In this document: positions 54,393 through 63,215 of the stretch, piece by piece
How positions within the stretch are numbered: position 1 is the stretch's first letter
Layout of the letters: the number at the start of each line of letters is the position of its first letter
Source: Lachnospiraceae bacterium
Lineage (GTDB): Bacteria > Bacillota > Clostridia > Lachnospirales > Lachnospiraceae
Length of the DNA: 64,000 nucleotides
Assembly (NCBI GenBank): GCA_026169045.1
Contig: JAPFDH010000033.1
Coordinates: forward strand, 1-64,000
Direction of reading: 5' to 3'
The notes under the pieces: generated by a model
The model's database searches: none
The model's input: the letters and a program-made list of their open reading frames with translations, nothing else
What the model was told of the DNA's origin: nothing
Translations under genes and position numbers: made by a program

Positions 54393-55253
54393 TTAATTCA
54401 TGCAGTTATTGCTGTAATGGGTCAGACACGACTGCAATCCTGTCAGATTTTCGGAAAAAGAGATATGATGTACCTGGAGTTTGTCTTGTGACATGGAAAG
54501 GCTGCGTGGAGAGACATTTGTCCGTTTTTGGAGTATTGACATTCCGTTGTTCTTTTTTTTCAAGATTTCCAGCATTTCTGCTGCGAGCTGATACGTGGTT
54601 GTCGTGGCATAACTGCCGAAATTGTATATTCCGGCGGGAAGAGAGAAAGCAGTGGAGAGATTTTGAATTACCTCCCATACCCATGTGATTCCCCGATACT
54701 CCAAATCAGAAAAGAAAACTGGTGACTGTTCATTGGCATTCATCAGCTGAGTTAAAAAGTTGGATTTTGTTTTGAATGGGGATGCGGAATGATCATACAT
54801 CCAGGAAAGGCGAAGACAGATACCCTGATCAGGCAAAAGATCTAAAATCCGTTGTTCTGCTTCCAGTTTTTGTCTGCCATAGAGTGTAAGTGGATGACAC
54901 GAATCCGATTCGTTGTTTGGTAAGGCAGTGTGATTGGATGAATAGACCTGATCAGAACTCATAAAAAGCATAGGAATTTTCAGTTCTTTACAAATGTAAG
55001 CAAGATTTACAGAACCATTTACATTGATAGCGTTGGAAAGCTCCGTATGGGATTCGCAATATGAAACATCCGATATGGCGGCAGTATGAATGACAATATC
55101 CGGCTGCCATTTATAAAGTATGTTTTGACATTGTTTCAAGTTTGTGATGTCCAGTTCTTGATGAGAAGGCGCCAGACAATGATTGGAATTGGAAAAAAAA
55201 GAAAGAATACGAGATCCCAAAAACCCGTTCCCGCCGGTAATCAATAATTTCAT
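54393..55253 (-). CDS. RmlD-like sugar-nucleotide reductase (extended SDR)
   Basis: A 286-residue NAD(P)-dependent extended SDR. The cofactor motif is TGGNGFLG (about residues 6-13), with HTAAISDVSYCE (about 64) and the catalytic YGRQK (Tyr about 131). It resembles dTDP-4-dehydrorhamnose reductase and related epimerases. The start at 55253 lies after AGGAGGCTTT; longer frames have no site. No other rhamnose-pathway gene is adjacent, so the substrate is uncertain. Confidence 0.82.
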   Translation of the reverse strand: MKLLITGGNGFLGSRILSFFSNSNHCLAPSHQELDITNLKQCQNILYKWQPDIVIHTAAISDVSYCESHTELSNAINVNGSVNLAYICKELKIPMLFMSSDQVYSSNHTALPNNESDSCHPLTLYGRQKLEAEQRILDLLPDQGICLRLSWMYDHSASPFKTKSNFLTQLMNANEQSPVFFSDLEYRGITWVWEVIQNLSTAFSLPAGIYNFGSYATTTTYQLAAEMLEILKKKNNGMSILQKRTNVSPRSLSMSQDKLQVHHISFSENLTGLQSCLTHYSNNCMN

Positions 55254-55493
55254 AAAGCCTCCTAAAATATATAATTGATCCCATGTGTAAAAGCATGAAA
55301 ACAATATGTAATCGTTACGGTATGTTTATCGTAGCATAGGGGATATGTATATTCAAGTCAATTGTTATAAAAAAGACAACAAAATGATATAAAACTGTGA
55401 AAAAAAAGATGGAATATAGTAAGGTTTCCGTAAGACAACGTAATAGGAATATATGGTATACTAACCAAATAAAGGGTGACATTATTGTGAAGA

Positions 55494-55521
55494 TTGCCGA
55501 AAAACTATTGTATAGTATAAA
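55494..55521 (+). promoter_or_regulatory. Candidate promoter of the exporter operon
   Basis: TTGCCG (55494-55499), a 16-bp spacer and TATAAA (55516-55521), leaving a very short leader before 55542. Confidence 0.45.
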
Positions 55522-55541
55522 AAATGCATGGAGGATCAAAT

Positions 55542-56855
55542 ATGAAAAAAAAGTTTTTCTTAGGTGTTGTAAGTTCCGTACTGATAATTACAGTGATTGG
55601 AGCGGGGATTTGGAGTTGGAGAGATGGCAAAAAAGATGAACGGGAAGTATATGTCAGTAATGTGGCAGGAATGCAGTTGACCATGGGAAGTGGCTTGTGG
55701 AATCGCTATACGGGAGTTGCTGAAACCCAGCAGACATGGGATTTGGAATTTCAATCGGATAAAAATATTGCGGAATGGTATGTAGAGGAAGGGCAGGAAG
55801 TGACAGAAGGTACTGCTTTATTCCGATATGATACAGCAAAAACTCAGGAAAGTTTGGCACAAATCCAATTGGATTTGGAGACGATTGCCAATGATAAGCA
55901 AAATTTACATCAACAGGTAGAAGCTCTTGAAAAGGCGAAGAAAAAGGCAGAAAAAGAAGAGCAGGTGTCATATGATATTGAATTATTAAATGCGCAGGCC
56001 TCTTTAAAAACAAAAGATCTGGAGGAAATGAATAAGAGAAAGGAAATGGAATCCTTACAGAAGGTGGTTGATACAGCTACAGTGAGCAGTCCGATTGCCG
56101 GAATGATAAAGTCTCTCAATAAGACCGGAGATAAAAGAAATAGCAACGGGGAAATGGCACCCTTTGTTTCTGTTGTGGGGACAGGCGGAATACGTATTAA
56201 AGGAATGGTTAATGAATTGAATGTGGCTTCATTGGAGAAGGATGCCAGTGTGATTGTACGTTCAAGAGCAGATGAGAGGATGACCTGGAAAGGAACAATC
56301 AGCCAAATTGATGTAAAAGCACCACAAAATTCTATGAATATGAGTGGCTCCGGTGAATCAACCCAATATCCGTTTTATGTCAATATGGAAAATACAGACG
56401 GATTGATGCTTGGACAGCATGTTTTGGTAGAAATGGATTACGGACAGGAGGAAGAGCGAGAAGGAATTTGGTTGGATGAATTTATGATTGTTGACAGTGA
56501 TACCATGCCATACGTTTGGGCAGATAACGGGAATGGAAAGTTGGAGAAAAGAAATGTAGTTTTGGGAGAATATGATAAAGAACGAAGTCAATATGAAATA
56601 ACGAGCGGCTTATCCCAATCAGATTGGATCACATTTCCTGAAAATAATCTGGAAGAGGGAGATGTGACTTTAAAAAGTGAAGCAGGAAAAATGGGCAGTG
56701 TAAATCCTCAAACGGATGAAGCAGAAAGCGAAGAAATGGATAAAGAGGAAAACGGGGATGACGCGTTAGAGGTACCGGATCAAGAAGGTGTTATGGAAAA
56801 TGAAAGCGTGATACTGGGAGCTTTAAATTTTGAAAAACAAATAAAGGTGGTGTAA
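55542..56855 (+). CDS. HlyD/MacA-like membrane fusion protein 1
   Basis: A 437-residue adaptor for an ABC exporter. An N-terminal signal anchor (about residues 4-24) is followed by a lipoyl-like beta domain and a coiled coil rich in Lys/Glu (about 105-175). The C-terminal beta barrel ends with a Glu/Asp-rich tail. GGAGG precedes the ATG. It is the first of four genes (adaptor, ATPase, adaptor, permease). Confidence 0.85.
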   Translation: MKKKFFLGVVSSVLIITVIGAGIWSWRDGKKDEREVYVSNVAGMQLTMGSGLWNRYTGVAETQQTWDLEFQSDKNIAEWYVEEGQEVTEGTALFRYDTAKTQESLAQIQLDLETIANDKQNLHQQVEALEKAKKKAEKEEQVSYDIELLNAQASLKTKDLEEMNKRKEMESLQKVVDTATVSSPIAGMIKSLNKTGDKRNSNGEMAPFVSVVGTGGIRIKGMVNELNVASLEKDASVIVRSRADERMTWKGTISQIDVKAPQNSMNMSGSGESTQYPFYVNMENTDGLMLGQHVLVEMDYGQEEEREGIWLDEFMIVDSDTMPYVWADNGNGKLEKRNVVLGEYDKERSQYEITSGLSQSDWITFPENNLEEGDVTLKSEAGKMGSVNPQTDEAESEEMDKEENGDDALEVPDQEGVMENESVILGALNFEKQIKVV

Positions 56856-56858
56856 TAA

Positions 56859-57536
56859 ATGATTTTAAAATTAGAGCAGATTTGTAAGGATTATGTTCAG
56901 GGAAATATGCAGATCCCGATTTTGAAAAATATTTGTTTTTCAATGGAAGAAGGCGAGTATGTAGCCATTATGGGACCATCCGGTTCAGGAAAAACGACAT
57001 TGATGAATATTATCGGATGTCTCGATCAGGCAACATCAGGTAATTACTTTTTTGATGAAAAAAATATAAAACAGTACAGCGATGCACAAATGGCAGACCT
57101 GCGATTGAAAAAAATCGGTTTTGTATTTCAGAATTTCAATTTGCTGCCACGTCAAAATGCATTGGAAAATGTAGAGTTACCATTAATCTATGCAAAATTG
57201 TCCAAGAAAGAGCGGCGCAAGAGAGCAGAACAGGCGTTGTGCCGAGTAGGATTAGAAGAGCGCATTGATTTTTTTCCTAATCAGCTTTCCGGCGGGCAGA
57301 AACAGAGAGTTGCCATTGCCAGGGCATTGGTCAATCATCCGAAATTACTTTTGGCAGATGAACCAACAGGTGCGTTGGATTCCAAATCGGGAGAACAGGT
57401 AATGTGTTTGTTCGAAAAACTCAATCAGGAAGGAACGAGTATTTTAATGATAACACATGACAGAGAAGTTGCGTCGAGAGCAGGTCGACGTGTTTTGATA
57501 CGGGATGGAATTCTGAATCAGGAGGAAAACAGATGA
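56859..57536 (+). CDS. MacB/LolD-type ABC ATPase
   Basis: A 225-residue ATP-binding subunit. Walker A is GPSGSGKTT (about residues 38-46), Q-loop FQNFNLLPRQNAL (about 90), signature LSGGQKQRVAIARAL (about 143-157), Walker B LLLADEPTGALD, and H-loop MITHD. The start lies 3 bases after the upstream gene. It drives the permease encoded at 59268. Confidence 0.95.
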   Translation: MILKLEQICKDYVQGNMQIPILKNICFSMEEGEYVAIMGPSGSGKTTLMNIIGCLDQATSGNYFFDEKNIKQYSDAQMADLRLKKIGFVFQNFNLLPRQNALENVELPLIYAKLSKKERRKRAEQALCRVGLEERIDFFPNQLSGGQKQRVAIARALVNHPKLLLADEPTGALDSKSGEQVMCLFEKLNQEGTSILMITHDREVASRAGRRVLIRDGILNQEENR

Positions 57537-59275
57537 AAAAAAGTCGGCAAAAGGCAGGTTTTTTGATAGCCATATTAGCAATATCAGGAATTCTGTCAGC
57601 ATGTAATGAAAATGCTGCAGTAAAAGTGATTTCTGTGGAGGAATTGAATAGCGGATATTATGGAGAGAGTGTTCGCCTTAATGGAACAGTTACCGATGAA
57701 GCATTGCAGAATGTATTTTTGGAAGAGAATGGAATAATAGAAGAGATTTATGTAAAACCGGGAGATCATGTTGTAAAGGGACAGGCATTGGCAGTATATA
57801 ATACGGAAGCACTGAAACTTCAATTGGAAGAAGAGGAATTAAAAAATAAAAGTTTACAGTTACAAATCCAGAAATGTCAGCAGGATTTGGGACAACTGGA
57901 ACAGGGAAAAATACCTGTGCAGACTATTGTGAAAAAAGAAACCATACCGGTAAAAGGTGGAAGAAGCGAAAAGGAAACTGTGACAGAAACACAGGGGGAA
58001 ACACAGACAGAAACGGAAGCAGAAAACAATGGGCAAGAGGTTTTAAGTGATATGACAATTCCGTTTAAAGGAGATGGAACAGAAGAAATGCCATACGTAT
58101 TTTTGGTTAAACCTCAGTGTGCGATTATGGGAACATTTTTTAACAAAATGTCGGAAGGACCCTATTGGTTTCGTTTAGAAGTGCATCAGGAAGATAAACC
58201 GGAAGGAAGTCTGATTCAGGCATGGAATGGAAACGGAAGCCTTCTAAAAAAATGGCATTCAGACAGTAAAATTATGGTGGAAAATTTAGAAGCAGTGACG
58301 GAATTAAAAGAAGCTTTGAAACCGGAAGATATTGTAGAAGAGACCAAGCCGGAAGAAAGCAGTCCCGAGGAGACCAAACCGGAGGAAACCAAACCAGAAG
58401 AAACAGAGTCTCCCGATTCTGGTGATGAATGGGAGAGCGATTCTGTAGAAGATAATCCTCCCATATATTGGGGGGATGGTGAGGACGTTTGGGTGGAAGA
58501 ATCCGTAGGAACTCCCCAAGAAGATCCGGCAGTACTGGCAGAGGAAATCAAGAAGAGGAAAGAAGAAACGAATCAGGAATTGAGAAATTTGACGTTGCAG
58601 ATGCGGCAATCAGATTTGAATAAGAAAAAACTGGAAAAAGACTTGGAAATGAGCACAATAAATAGTGCTGTAGATGGAGTGGTGAAGAGTGTTTCTGATC
58701 CGAGAAAGGATGATTTTTCCTTGTCAGATCCGATTATTCAAGTGGTCAGTCAGGACGGATGGTATATTATTGGCGAATCTAAGGAAACGATGTTACCGTA
58801 CTTAAATGAAGGTGATCTGGTGAGCGGATTATCCTATGAAAGCGGAATGACATTTGAAGCAGAAATTCGTGAAGTCAGTCATTTTCCCTCTACTACAACC
58901 ATGCAATATGAAAATGAAAATGTATCCTATTATCCGTTTATTGCATATTTGGAAAACACAGAAGGATTACATAAAGATGAATATGTTGAAATGACAATTC
59001 AGACAGAGGTATCTGGTGAAGAAGGAATTTATCTGGATCAGGCATTTATCAAAAGAGAAGATGGAAAAAATTATGTAATGAAAAGAGGAGATGACGGAAC
59101 ATTAATACGTCAGGAAGTAACACTGGGAAAAATTGTATATGAAAAAAATTATGAGATTGTATCAGGACTAGAGAAAGAAGATTATATTGCGTTTCCCTAT
59201 GGTAAGAGTGTAAAAGAGGGAGCAAAAACAGAAGAACAATCGGCAAATGAGTTTTGGGAGGAAGCAAATGGTTGA
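57533..59275 (+). CDS. Lipoprotein membrane fusion protein 2 with acidic repeat
   Basis: A 580-residue adaptor. The signal peptide ends in the lipobox LSAC (Cys 24), implying a lipid anchor on the outer membrane face. It is longer than usual because the coiled-coil hairpin is interrupted by a large insert (about residues 130-340) that includes repeated EETKPEE/EETKPEET units near 270-290. The HlyD-like barrel follows. It overlaps the ATPase by 4 bases. Confidence 0.85.
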   Translation: MKKSRQKAGFLIAILAISGILSACNENAAVKVISVEELNSGYYGESVRLNGTVTDEALQNVFLEENGIIEEIYVKPGDHVVKGQALAVYNTEALKLQLEEEELKNKSLQLQIQKCQQDLGQLEQGKIPVQTIVKKETIPVKGGRSEKETVTETQGETQTETEAENNGQEVLSDMTIPFKGDGTEEMPYVFLVKPQCAIMGTFFNKMSEGPYWFRLEVHQEDKPEGSLIQAWNGNGSLLKKWHSDSKIMVENLEAVTELKEALKPEDIVEETKPEESSPEETKPEETKPEETESPDSGDEWESDSVEDNPPIYWGDGEDVWVEESVGTPQEDPAVLAEEIKKRKEETNQELRNLTLQMRQSDLNKKKLEKDLEMSTINSAVDGVVKSVSDPRKDDFSLSDPIIQVVSQDGWYIIGESKETMLPYLNEGDLVSGLSYESGMTFEAEIREVSHFPSTTTMQYENENVSYYPFIAYLENTEGLHKDEYVEMTIQTEVSGEEGIYLDQAFIKREDGKNYVMKRGDDGTLIRQEVTLGKIVYEKNYEIVSGLEKEDYIAFPYGKSVKEGAKTEEQSANEFWEEANG

Positions 59276-60521
59276 AAATATTCGATTATCATTTCAAGGT
59301 ATCTGGTCACATAAAATGCGCTCCTTTCTCACTATGCTGGGGATTATTATAGGAATCGCATCGATTATTGCAATTGTTTCTACAATAAAAGGAACGAATG
59401 AATTGATTAAACAAAACCTGGTGGGCGCAGGGAATAACAGTATTTATGTGAAATTGAATCAGGGCGATTCGGAATATTATCTGGAACAGGGTACCCCCAG
59501 TGGAATTATCCCTCTGAAAGAAAAGCAAAAAGATGCGGTACGGAATCTGGAAGAGGTAAAATATGCGACATTTTATCGAAATAAGTCCTATGTACCCGTA
59601 TATGGAAATCAAACTTCATTTGAAGCAAATATTTACGGTGTTGATCTGGAATATTTAAAGGCAAGCGGATATAAGTTGATAAAAGGAAGAAATTTTGTGG
59701 CTCAGGACGGAGCAAGTTTTCACAAAGCTGCTATTTTGGATTTGGCAGCGGCTCAGAGTATATTTGGTGAAGAGGAGCCATTGGGAAGAACCGTGGAAAT
59801 TCAGGGCGAACCGTTTCAGGTTATCGGAGTAGTGGAAAAAGAAGAAAATACTGGTATTGTCGTTCAGTCCATGAAGGATTATATGACGTATCGTCAGGAT
59901 GAGAAATTTGGGTTGATTTTAATTCCATCAGAGACCTGGCCTATTTTATTTCGCTTTGATGAAGCAGAAAATGCAATGATTCGGGCTGCTGGTATTGAAC
60001 AAATGACGGATGCGGGAAATAAAACATCGGAATTGATGAATGCCTGTATCAGTAAAGAGCAATCGAAGAATGGATTTTCCTATAAAGCAGATGATTTGCT
60101 AAAAAAAGCAAAAGATTTACAAGAGGTCGGCGAAAGCACAAATCAACAGTTGATATGGATTGCCAGTATTTCCCTTTTGGTGGGGGGAATTGGCGTTATG
60201 AATATTATGTTGGTATCGGTTACAGAACGAACAAGAGAAATCGGTCTGAAAAAAGCAATCGGAGCTCGAAAGGGAAAAATATTGGCACAGTTTTTGACAG
60301 AAGCGGCGGTTCTGACAAGTCTTGGAGGAATTTTAGGTGTAATAGCTGGTATTGCCGCCTCGGAAGTGATTTCAAGAATTTCACAGACCCCTGTCGGAAT
60401 CAGTGTCCCGGCAATTTTGGCGGCAGTATTATTTTCCATGGGAATTGGTATTTTATTTGGTCTGCTTCCATCCATTAAAGCTGCCAATCTAAATCCAATC
60501 GATGCGTTGCGCTATGAATAG
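59268..60521 (+). CDS. MacB-type ABC permease (FtsX-like)
   Basis: A 417-residue membrane protein. The first transmembrane helix (about residues 19-40, LTMLGIIIGIASIIAIVSTI) precedes a large extracellular MacB core domain. Three more helices follow (about 290-415), with GGIGVMNIMLVSVTERTREIGLKKAIGA as the characteristic cytoplasmic loop. The start at 59268 follows GGGAGGAA and overlaps the upstream gene by 8 bases. It would export a peptide, lipopeptide or drug with the two adaptors. Confidence 0.93.
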   Translation: MVENIRLSFQGIWSHKMRSFLTMLGIIIGIASIIAIVSTIKGTNELIKQNLVGAGNNSIYVKLNQGDSEYYLEQGTPSGIIPLKEKQKDAVRNLEEVKYATFYRNKSYVPVYGNQTSFEANIYGVDLEYLKASGYKLIKGRNFVAQDGASFHKAAILDLAAAQSIFGEEEPLGRTVEIQGEPFQVIGVVEKEENTGIVVQSMKDYMTYRQDEKFGLILIPSETWPILFRFDEAENAMIRAAGIEQMTDAGNKTSELMNACISKEQSKNGFSYKADDLLKKAKDLQEVGESTNQQLIWIASISLLVGGIGVMNIMLVSVTERTREIGLKKAIGARKGKILAQFLTEAAVLTSLGGILGVIAGIAASEVISRISQTPVGISVPAILAAVLFSMGIGILFGLLPSIKAANLNPIDALRYE

Positions 60522-60568
60522 AAAGGGTCACTATGGTTTGAAGGTCATAATGGAATAAAAGAATTCAA

Positions 60569-60613
60569 AAAAGTGGAGAATGGCTACTATGTAGTAAACA
60601 TTCTCCACTTTTG
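60569..60613. terminator. Bidirectional terminator
   Basis: AAAAGTGGAGAATG and CATTCTCCACTTTT form a perfect 14-bp stem between the convergent exporter operon and glnN. Confidence 0.9.
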
Positions 60614-60670
60614 GAATTAGAAAATTTTAGAAAGAAATTTAGTCATAATTTCGTTAATGTACAGATCAAA

Positions 60671-62770
60671 TTAAATAGAAAATAGTAATTGATCATAAGT
60701 AGGATACGGCAGATACGTATCTGGAATAAGTGATTCAGCCTCATTTACAACGGAACGAATGGATTCCATATCAGAGAGAACATAGCGCTGATAATATTTT
60801 GCCTGAAGAAGAGGAGTATCCTGCTTTTCTGCTTCATCGATATGCTGAACCAATAAAGATAGCTTATTTGTAATTGTTGTTTGTAATTCATTTAACTTTG
60901 AGATCAGTTGTATATCATAGTCAAGCAGAAGACCGGGTACTAAAGATTTCTTTTTCATAGCACCATCAGCAAGCTGTTCTGAATAGGAAGAAATAGCAGG
61001 CAAAACTTGTTTTTTCAGCATCTCTTCCAGAGTTTTTCCTTCAATGTGGATGGTCTTGGAGTAGTTTTCGAGAAGAATTTCGTTACGTGAAAGAATTTCT
61101 TCTTTTGTGAAAACACCGTGTTTGGAAAAAAGTTCAATATTTTTGGGATCTGTAAAGTGTTCCAAGGCATCCGGTGTAGAAACTAAATTTGGAAGTCCCC
61201 TGCGTTCTGCTTCTGCGACCCATTCATCGGTGTATCCGTTTCCGTTGAAAATGATTCGTTTGTGTTCAAGTAGGGTTGTTTTCAGTAAATCATGGATAGC
61301 AGTAGACAGTTCTTCTTTTGGAACGTGTTCCAGCTGGGAGGAAAATTGACGCAATACCTCAGCAACGGCTGTGTTTAAAACGATATTTGGAGTGGAAACG
61401 GATGCGGAGGATCCCAGCATACGAAACTCAAATTTGTTTCCGGTAAAAGCAAAAGGAGAAGTACGGTTTCGGTCCGTGGTATCTTTGGTGAAATGGGGCA
61501 GAACATGTGCCCCTGTTTCCAATTGTTCTCTCTGGGAACCATTGAAAAAGGTATCATTTTCAATGGAATCCATTACTGCCTGTAGCTCATTTCCAAGGAA
61601 AATAGATACAATGGCAGGCGGAGCTTCATTCCCACCTAAACGGTGATCATTTCCGGCACCGGCAACTGAGATTCTCAAAAGATCAGCATAATCATCTACA
61701 GCTTTAATAACGGCCATAAGGAAAATAAGAAATTGGGTATTTTCCCCAGGAGTTTTCCCGGGATCAAGAAGATTGACTCCGGTATTGGTAATGAGAGACC
61801 AATTGTTATGTTTTCCACTTCCATTGATTCCTTCGAATGGTTTTTCGTGAAGTAAGCAAACAAATCCATGTTTTCTGGCTACTTTTCGCATTAATTCCAT
61901 AGTAAGCTGATTGTGATCGACGGCAACATTACTTGTTTCAAATATGGGAGCCAATTCATGCTGGGCAGGAGCTACTTCATTATGTTTGGTTTTTGCCGGA
62001 ATCCCCAACTTCCAGAGCTCTTCATCCAATTCATGCATAAAATCGGCAATTCTGGGTTTCAGAGCACCAAAATAATGGTCTTCCATTTCCTGCCCTTTTG
62101 GGGCAGGTGCACCGAAAAGTGTACGTCCGCAAAATACTAAGTCTTTTCTCTTTTTATATAAATCACGTTCCACAATAAAATACTCTTGTTCTGGACCTAC
62201 GGTTGTGTTTACACTGGTAACATCCGTGTGCCCCAGGAGATGCAGAATATGTGTTGCTTCCCTGCTTAATGTTTCCATGGATCGTAGCAGAGGTGTTTTT
62301 TTGTCCAATACTTCTCCGCTATAAGAACAAAATGCTGTTGGAATATATAGCGTATGATCTTTGATAAAGGCAGGAGAAGTGGGATCCCAGGCAGTGTAAC
62401 CTCTGGCTTCAAATGTGGCACGCAATCCTCCGGATGGAAAACTGGACGCGTCAGGTTCGCCCTTAATCAATTCTTTTCCTGAGAAATCCATAATAATTTG
62501 CCCGTCTCCAATGGGAGAGATAAAGCTATCATGTTTTTCCGCTGTATATCCGGTCATCGGTTGAAACCAGTGGGTGTAATGGGTGGCACCATGTTCCACA
62601 GCCCATTCCTTCATTGCTACAGCCACTGCATTAGCCACATCCAGTTCTAAATGAGTACCGTTTTCGATGGTCTTTTTGAGAGCTTTGTAAATATCTTTTG
62701 GCAATTTTGCACGCATGACTTTGTCGTTAAATACAGAAGAACCAAATAATTCAGGAATAGTAGATGTCAT
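60671..62770 (-). CDS. glnN: Glutamine synthetase, type III
   Basis: A 699-residue GSIII enzyme, much longer than types I and II. It makes glutamine from glutamate, ammonia and ATP. Features include the N-terminal FGSSVFNDKVM, the active-site region VGPEQEYFIVE (about residue 195), HNEVAPAQHELAPIFE (about 262) and NGSGKHNNWSLITNTG (about 320). AAAGGAG precedes the ATG. The upstream region carries a consensus promoter closely followed by a terminator hairpin, implying control in the leader. Confidence 0.95.
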   Translation of the reverse strand: MTSTIPELFGSSVFNDKVMRAKLPKDIYKALKKTIENGTHLELDVANAVAVAMKEWAVEHGATHYTHWFQPMTGYTAEKHDSFISPIGDGQIIMDFSGKELIKGEPDASSFPSGGLRATFEARGYTAWDPTSPAFIKDHTLYIPTAFCSYSGEVLDKKTPLLRSMETLSREATHILHLLGHTDVTSVNTTVGPEQEYFIVERDLYKKRKDLVFCGRTLFGAPAPKGQEMEDHYFGALKPRIADFMHELDEELWKLGIPAKTKHNEVAPAQHELAPIFETSNVAVDHNQLTMELMRKVARKHGFVCLLHEKPFEGINGSGKHNNWSLITNTGVNLLDPGKTPGENTQFLIFLMAVIKAVDDYADLLRISVAGAGNDHRLGGNEAPPAIVSIFLGNELQAVMDSIENDTFFNGSQREQLETGAHVLPHFTKDTTDRNRTSPFAFTGNKFEFRMLGSSASVSTPNIVLNTAVAEVLRQFSSQLEHVPKEELSTAIHDLLKTTLLEHKRIIFNGNGYTDEWVAEAERRGLPNLVSTPDALEHFTDPKNIELFSKHGVFTKEEILSRNEILLENYSKTIHIEGKTLEEMLKKQVLPAISSYSEQLADGAMKKKSLVPGLLLDYDIQLISKLNELQTTITNKLSLLVQHIDEAEKQDTPLLQAKYYQRYVLSDMESIRSVVNEAESLIPDTYLPYPTYDQLLFSI

Positions 62771-62855
62771 ATACAGACACTCCTTTCAAACAAATTTTTA
62801 GAATGTTTTAGAATGTAGCCCTTGCAAGGAATCCGGTGAATCCGGTAGAAAATAG

Positions 62856-62884
62856 AAAAAGCGCCTTGGATTTATCCAAAGCGC
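62856..62884 (-). terminator. Leader terminator/attenuator of glnN
   Basis: On the minus strand GCGCTTTGG-ATAAAT-CCAAGGCGC (62884-62861) is followed by TTTTT. It lies about 12 bases after the expected transcription start and 86 bases before glnN. Confidence 0.8.
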
Positions 62885-62902
62885 CTTTGCTTTCTGTGAA
62901 GT

Positions 62903-62930
62903 AGTATACCTGATTTTGCCGGAATGTCAA
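62903..62930 (-). promoter_or_regulatory. Consensus promoter of glnN
   Basis: On the minus strand TTGACA (62930-62925), a 16-bp spacer and TATACT (62908-62903). It is the only strong promoter seen upstream of glnN. Confidence 0.8.
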
Positions 62931-63074
62931 GAGATTTAAAAAAATTTTTTTGAGTTGTTTGTAATTGGTTTTGGGTAGGAACGGAAAGCATTGGGCTTGA
63001 CAAGGAAGAATAAAATGTGGTATTTCATAAAAGGAGCAAAGGGGCTTAGATGTTAAATCGAAGTCTCTTTTTTT

Positions 63075-63169
63075 GTGCGTAGACAACGAACCGTGCGCGG
63101 ATGCTTGCATACGTATACGGCGATTGTCCGCGAACATGAGAAATTCGCAAAAAACATGTTTCTCATCGT
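63075..63169 (-). repeat. Repeat family A, copy 5
   Basis: A complete ~95-bp copy, the most diverged of the four full ones, lying between the glnN promoter and purF. Its CGATGAGAAAC end faces purF. The remaining part of the 62771-63215 gap holds only the glnN leader and no gene. Confidence 0.85.
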
Positions 63170-63215
63170 TGAAGGATAAAAAAGTGGCTGTATAAACAGC
63201 GGAAAAGAGGATGAA

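Noticed and set aside
54137-54688. 183-codon plus-strand frame across the MITE and antisense to the RmlD-like gene
   Set aside because: It crosses a terminator and repeat, has no family resemblance and opposes a clear gene.
62856-62884. ANTAR target hairpin pair in the glnN leader
   Set aside because: Only one matching hairpin is present and its hexaloop ATAAAT lacks the A1/G4 pattern.
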